From assembly GCF_937997595.1 (NCBI RefSeq), contig NZ_CALKTS010000367.1:1-7227 (forward strand): a DNA stretch of 7,227 bases. Reading direction: 5' to 3'. The notes under the pieces are model-generated. The model ran no database searches and was not told where the DNA came from. It saw nothing but the letters and a program-made list of their open reading frames with translations. This DNA is from an uncultured Campylobacter sp. (lineage in GTDB: Bacteria > Campylobacterota > Campylobacteria > Campylobacterales > Campylobacteraceae). A program made the translations under genes and the position numbers. Shown here in pieces: positions 5,737-7,227 of this stretch (positions are counted from its first letter, which is position 1; every line of letters begins with the position of its first letter).

Positions 5737-6068
5737 TATTAGAGAAAAATATTGATATTGTGGGCGAGAGGGCAATTTTATTGATGGCGCTGGGCTCATT
5801 ACAGGCATTGGAGCACCAGGCGATTACCATAGATGAAAGCCAAAGAATTTTGTTTTCGCCCTATATCTCAACGCATTTGGAAAACAATAAGGTCGATGAA
5901 CGCATTATAGATATAATAATCGAGTGCTGCGAATTGGAGGATATTTTTGAGCTAATTCCTACAAAATATATGGAAACTTTGCAAACATTACAGAATAGAA
6001 TAATAGAAATTTTAAAGCAATACGATGAAGAATCTATAAAAAGATGGGTAATTATAGATAAAGAATAA
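5733..6068 (+). CDS. DUF3969-like protein
   Basis: This 111-residue helical acidic protein reads GERAILLMALGSLQALEH (11-28), ITIDESQRILFSPY (31-44) and ECCELEDIFELIPTK (64-78). The order of a GE-start helix, an L-x-L-G-S/L-L-x-A-L helix, an F-S/N-P-Y motif and a C-E-L-E-D motif matches what I remember of DUF3969, a family of unknown function often found among immunity-like genes. Its ATG overlaps the previous stop by 4 bases, so it is coupled to the WANLIE gene and probably works in the same setting. No signal or membrane segment. No terminator hairpin follows directly. The family call is from memory. Confidence 0.6.
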   Translation: MILEKNIDIVGERAILLMALGSLQALEHQAITIDESQRILFSPYISTHLENNKVDERIIDIIIECCELEDIFELIPTKYMETLQTLQNRIIEILKQYDEESIKRWVIIDKE

Positions 6069-6415
6069 GCTTCCATAACTTCCGTCTTTGCAAGCGGGTG
6101 GGCTGGCAGCTAAATAAAATTCTAAATGTTACGATAAGAAAGTCCGTACAAATTTAAGTCTTTCGCAATTCCTACTTAACATTATTGATAAGATTTGCGG
6201 TATGATAAATTAAAATTTTAGACGAATCGGTAAAATTTTACAATTTAAAGAGTTTTATGTATCTTTCTTGATAATTATTAATTTTAAGCCATTGGCTTGA
6301 AAATAAATTAGTAGATAAAATACTCTAATTTAGATTATATGAGATTTTCTTATTCACAATGAAAGCAAGAATAAAATTTTGAAGTCACGATGCTGTGCTA
6401 TAAATTTAAAAATAT
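6069..6415. other. Gene-free gap between convergent units
   Basis: This AT-rich stretch lies between the end of the plus-strand cluster and the 3' end of tRNA-fMet. It holds no open frame of note. A 9-bp imperfect hairpin (TTTTAAGCC, loop ATT, GGCTTGAAA; 6282-6302) is present but lacks a clear T-run on either strand, so it is only a weak bidirectional terminator candidate. I see no copy of the tmRNA 3' end here. Confidence 0.5.
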
Positions 6416-6490
<75 letters not shown>

Positions 6491-6492
6491 AT

Positions 6493-6527
6493 AAAAAAAC
6501 GCGAATAAATTTAAAATAGCATTCGCG
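6493..6527 (-). terminator. Hairpin with T-run between the two tRNAs
   Basis: On the minus strand CGCGAAT (6527-6521) and ATTCGCG (6506-6500) form a 7-bp stem with a 14-base loop, directly followed by seven T (6499-6493). This is the shape of an intrinsic terminator, placed between tRNA-Gln and tRNA-fMet. It could also serve as a processing stem. Confidence 0.55.
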
Positions 6528-6531
6528 AAAG

Positions 6532-6606
6532 TGGATGGGGTAGGAGGATTCGAACCTCCGAATGATTGGACCAAAACCAATTGCCTTGCCACTTGGCTAT
6601 ACCCCA
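6532..6606 (-). tRNA. tRNA-Gln (TTG)
   Basis: The minus strand forms a 75-base cloverleaf with CCA encoded (6534-6532). The acceptor stem is TGGGGTA with TACCCCA, the anticodon stem ATTGG with CCAAT, and the anticodon TTG lies at 6574-6572. The T-arm is GGAGG TTCGAAT CCTCC. The first pair is U1-A72 and base 73 is U, unlike the G73 of E. coli tRNA-Gln. This fits charging by the Glu-tRNA(Gln) amidotransferase route used in Campylobacter and Helicobacter. Confidence 0.97.
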
Positions 6607-6622
6607 AAACTATAAAAATGTA

Positions 6623-6651
6623 ATTATACATAAATATTTACGTAATGTCAA
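6623..6651 (-). promoter_or_regulatory. Consensus promoter of the tRNA pair
   Basis: On the minus strand TTGACA (6651-6646), a 17-base spacer and TATAAT (6628-6623) make a perfect consensus sigma-70 promoter. The -10 box ends 16 bases before the tRNA-Gln 5' end, so the leader is only about 10 bases. It probably drives both tRNA genes. Confidence 0.9.
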
Positions 6652-6735
6652 TACTATCTTATACGAAATTCTTAGATTTTAATGAGTAGAAAATTTTAAA
6701 ATCAATATATCTTATAAGCAAATATTTAAATCTGT

Positions 6736-6768
6736 AAAATAAAAAAGCCCTAGCTAAATGCTAGGGCT
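6736..6768 (-). terminator. Intrinsic terminator of the pilin gene
   Basis: On the minus strand AGCCCTAGC (6768-6760), loop ATTTA, GCTAGGGCT (6754-6746) is a perfect 9-bp stem followed by TTTTT (6745-6741) and another TTTT at 6739-6736. It lies about 30 bases after the pilin stop and separates this gene from the tRNA promoter. Confidence 0.92.
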
Positions 6769-6796
6769 AAAAATCAATAATATTTATAACTATTTA

Positions 6797-7227
6797 TTAG
6801 TTATAAACTACACCCTTGCCACCAAATTTAAGCTTCGCACCATTAGCCTTAATTTGATCAGCAACTTGCTGTAAACCAGGCATTTCCCATACTTGTTTAC
6901 ATAGTCCAGTTGCGTTATCTACAGCTACTTTTATAGTACCATTACCACCATCTATATCAGTAGGTTTAGTATTTACTGTAAAACAAGTACTTCCTTTTGC
7001 CTTTACTGGATTAGCAACATTTGACATCTCGCTATAAGTTGTACTAAAATTACCTTGTGAAGTATAATAAGCACCTAAATCGCTTACTACTGTTTGAATA
7101 TTTGTAGCTGCCTTAGAAACCTCAGCATCATCACGAGTAGCTGCAAGTCTTGGAATAGCAACAGCTGCCAAAATACCTAAAATAACGATAACGAAGATCA
7201 ACTCGATCATAGTAAAACCTTTTTTCA
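6797..7227 (-). CDS. Type IV pilin-like protein, 5' edge cut by one base
   Basis: The frame extends upstream of the first in-window ATG (7210) to the edge and reads (M)KKGFTMIELIFVIVILGI, a classic class III (type IVa/type II pseudopilin) signal: leader MKKG, cleavage before Phe, Glu at +5 and a long hydrophobic helix. The A of the true ATG lies at 7228, outside the window; full length would be 143 residues. The body has two cysteines (about 82 and 110) that could close a C-terminal disulfide loop, and a glycine-rich stretch (DGGNGTIKV). Such proteins are cleaved by a prepilin peptidase and assembled in the inner membrane into pilus or pseudopilus fibres used for secretion, DNA uptake or adhesion. 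Whether it is a pilin or a type II secretion pseudopilin cannot be told here. It is monocistronic in view of the terminator behind it. Confidence 0.9.
   Translation of the reverse strand, partial: KKGFTMIELIFVIVILGILAAVAIPRLAATRDDAEVSKAATNIQTVVSDLGAYYTSQGNFSTTYSEMSNVANPVKAKGSTCFTVNTKPTDIDGGNGTIKVAVDNATGLCKQVWEMPGLQQVADQIKANGAKLKFGGKGVVYN

Noticed and set aside
6282..6302. Hairpin as terminator of the tRNA or immunity transcript
   Set aside because: The stem is mostly A-T with a G-U pair, and no clear T-run follows on either strand.

Overview
The window looks like a chromosomal segment of a Campylobacter species, probably one of the relatively GC-rich oral or gut species (C. gracilis, C. showae, C. 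rectus or C. concisus type). The strongest evidence is a complete tmRNA whose tag ANNVKFAPAYAKAA is the one known from Campylobacter. The intergenic DNA full of AAATTTTA-type words and the tRNA-Gln fitted for the transamidation route agree with this. The species assignment is inference.

Layout. Positions 1-983 carry no recognisable gene and are packed with AATTTTA/AAATTTT words, one 10-bp inverted repeat and two adjacent perfect palindromes. On the minus strand, read from right to left, follow panB (2493-3290, pantothenate synthesis), a vapB-vapC toxin-antitoxin pair (1763-2429) and a membrane-anchored hypothetical protein (984-1658) that starts with TTG. The vapC frame is broken by a 2-bp excess in a GT repeat, and the missing C-terminal half is intact in another frame. 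The tmRNA gene ssrA (3389-3750) lies divergent from panB and has a near-consensus promoter.

Downstream of ssrA on the plus strand is an AT-richer cluster (4028-6068) of five small genes, possibly preceded by a 35-residue ORF. It holds two tandem paralogous lipoproteins sharing a cysteine-rich C-terminal module, an Imm40-like immunity protein, a protein with a WANLIE-REDI signature of the kind found beside polymorphic toxins, and a DUF3969-like protein overlapping it by 4 bp. No toxin gene is visible. The cluster reads as an orphan immunity array placed next to tmRNA, a classic insertion hotspot, although no attachment-site repeat is visible in the window.

The right end is on the minus strand: a type IV pilin-like gene cut at the window edge by one base, with a strong terminator, then tRNA-Gln and initiator tRNA-fMet behind a perfect consensus promoter. 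A terminator-like hairpin sits between the two tRNAs. Positions 6069-6415 between the immunity cluster and the tRNAs hold no gene.
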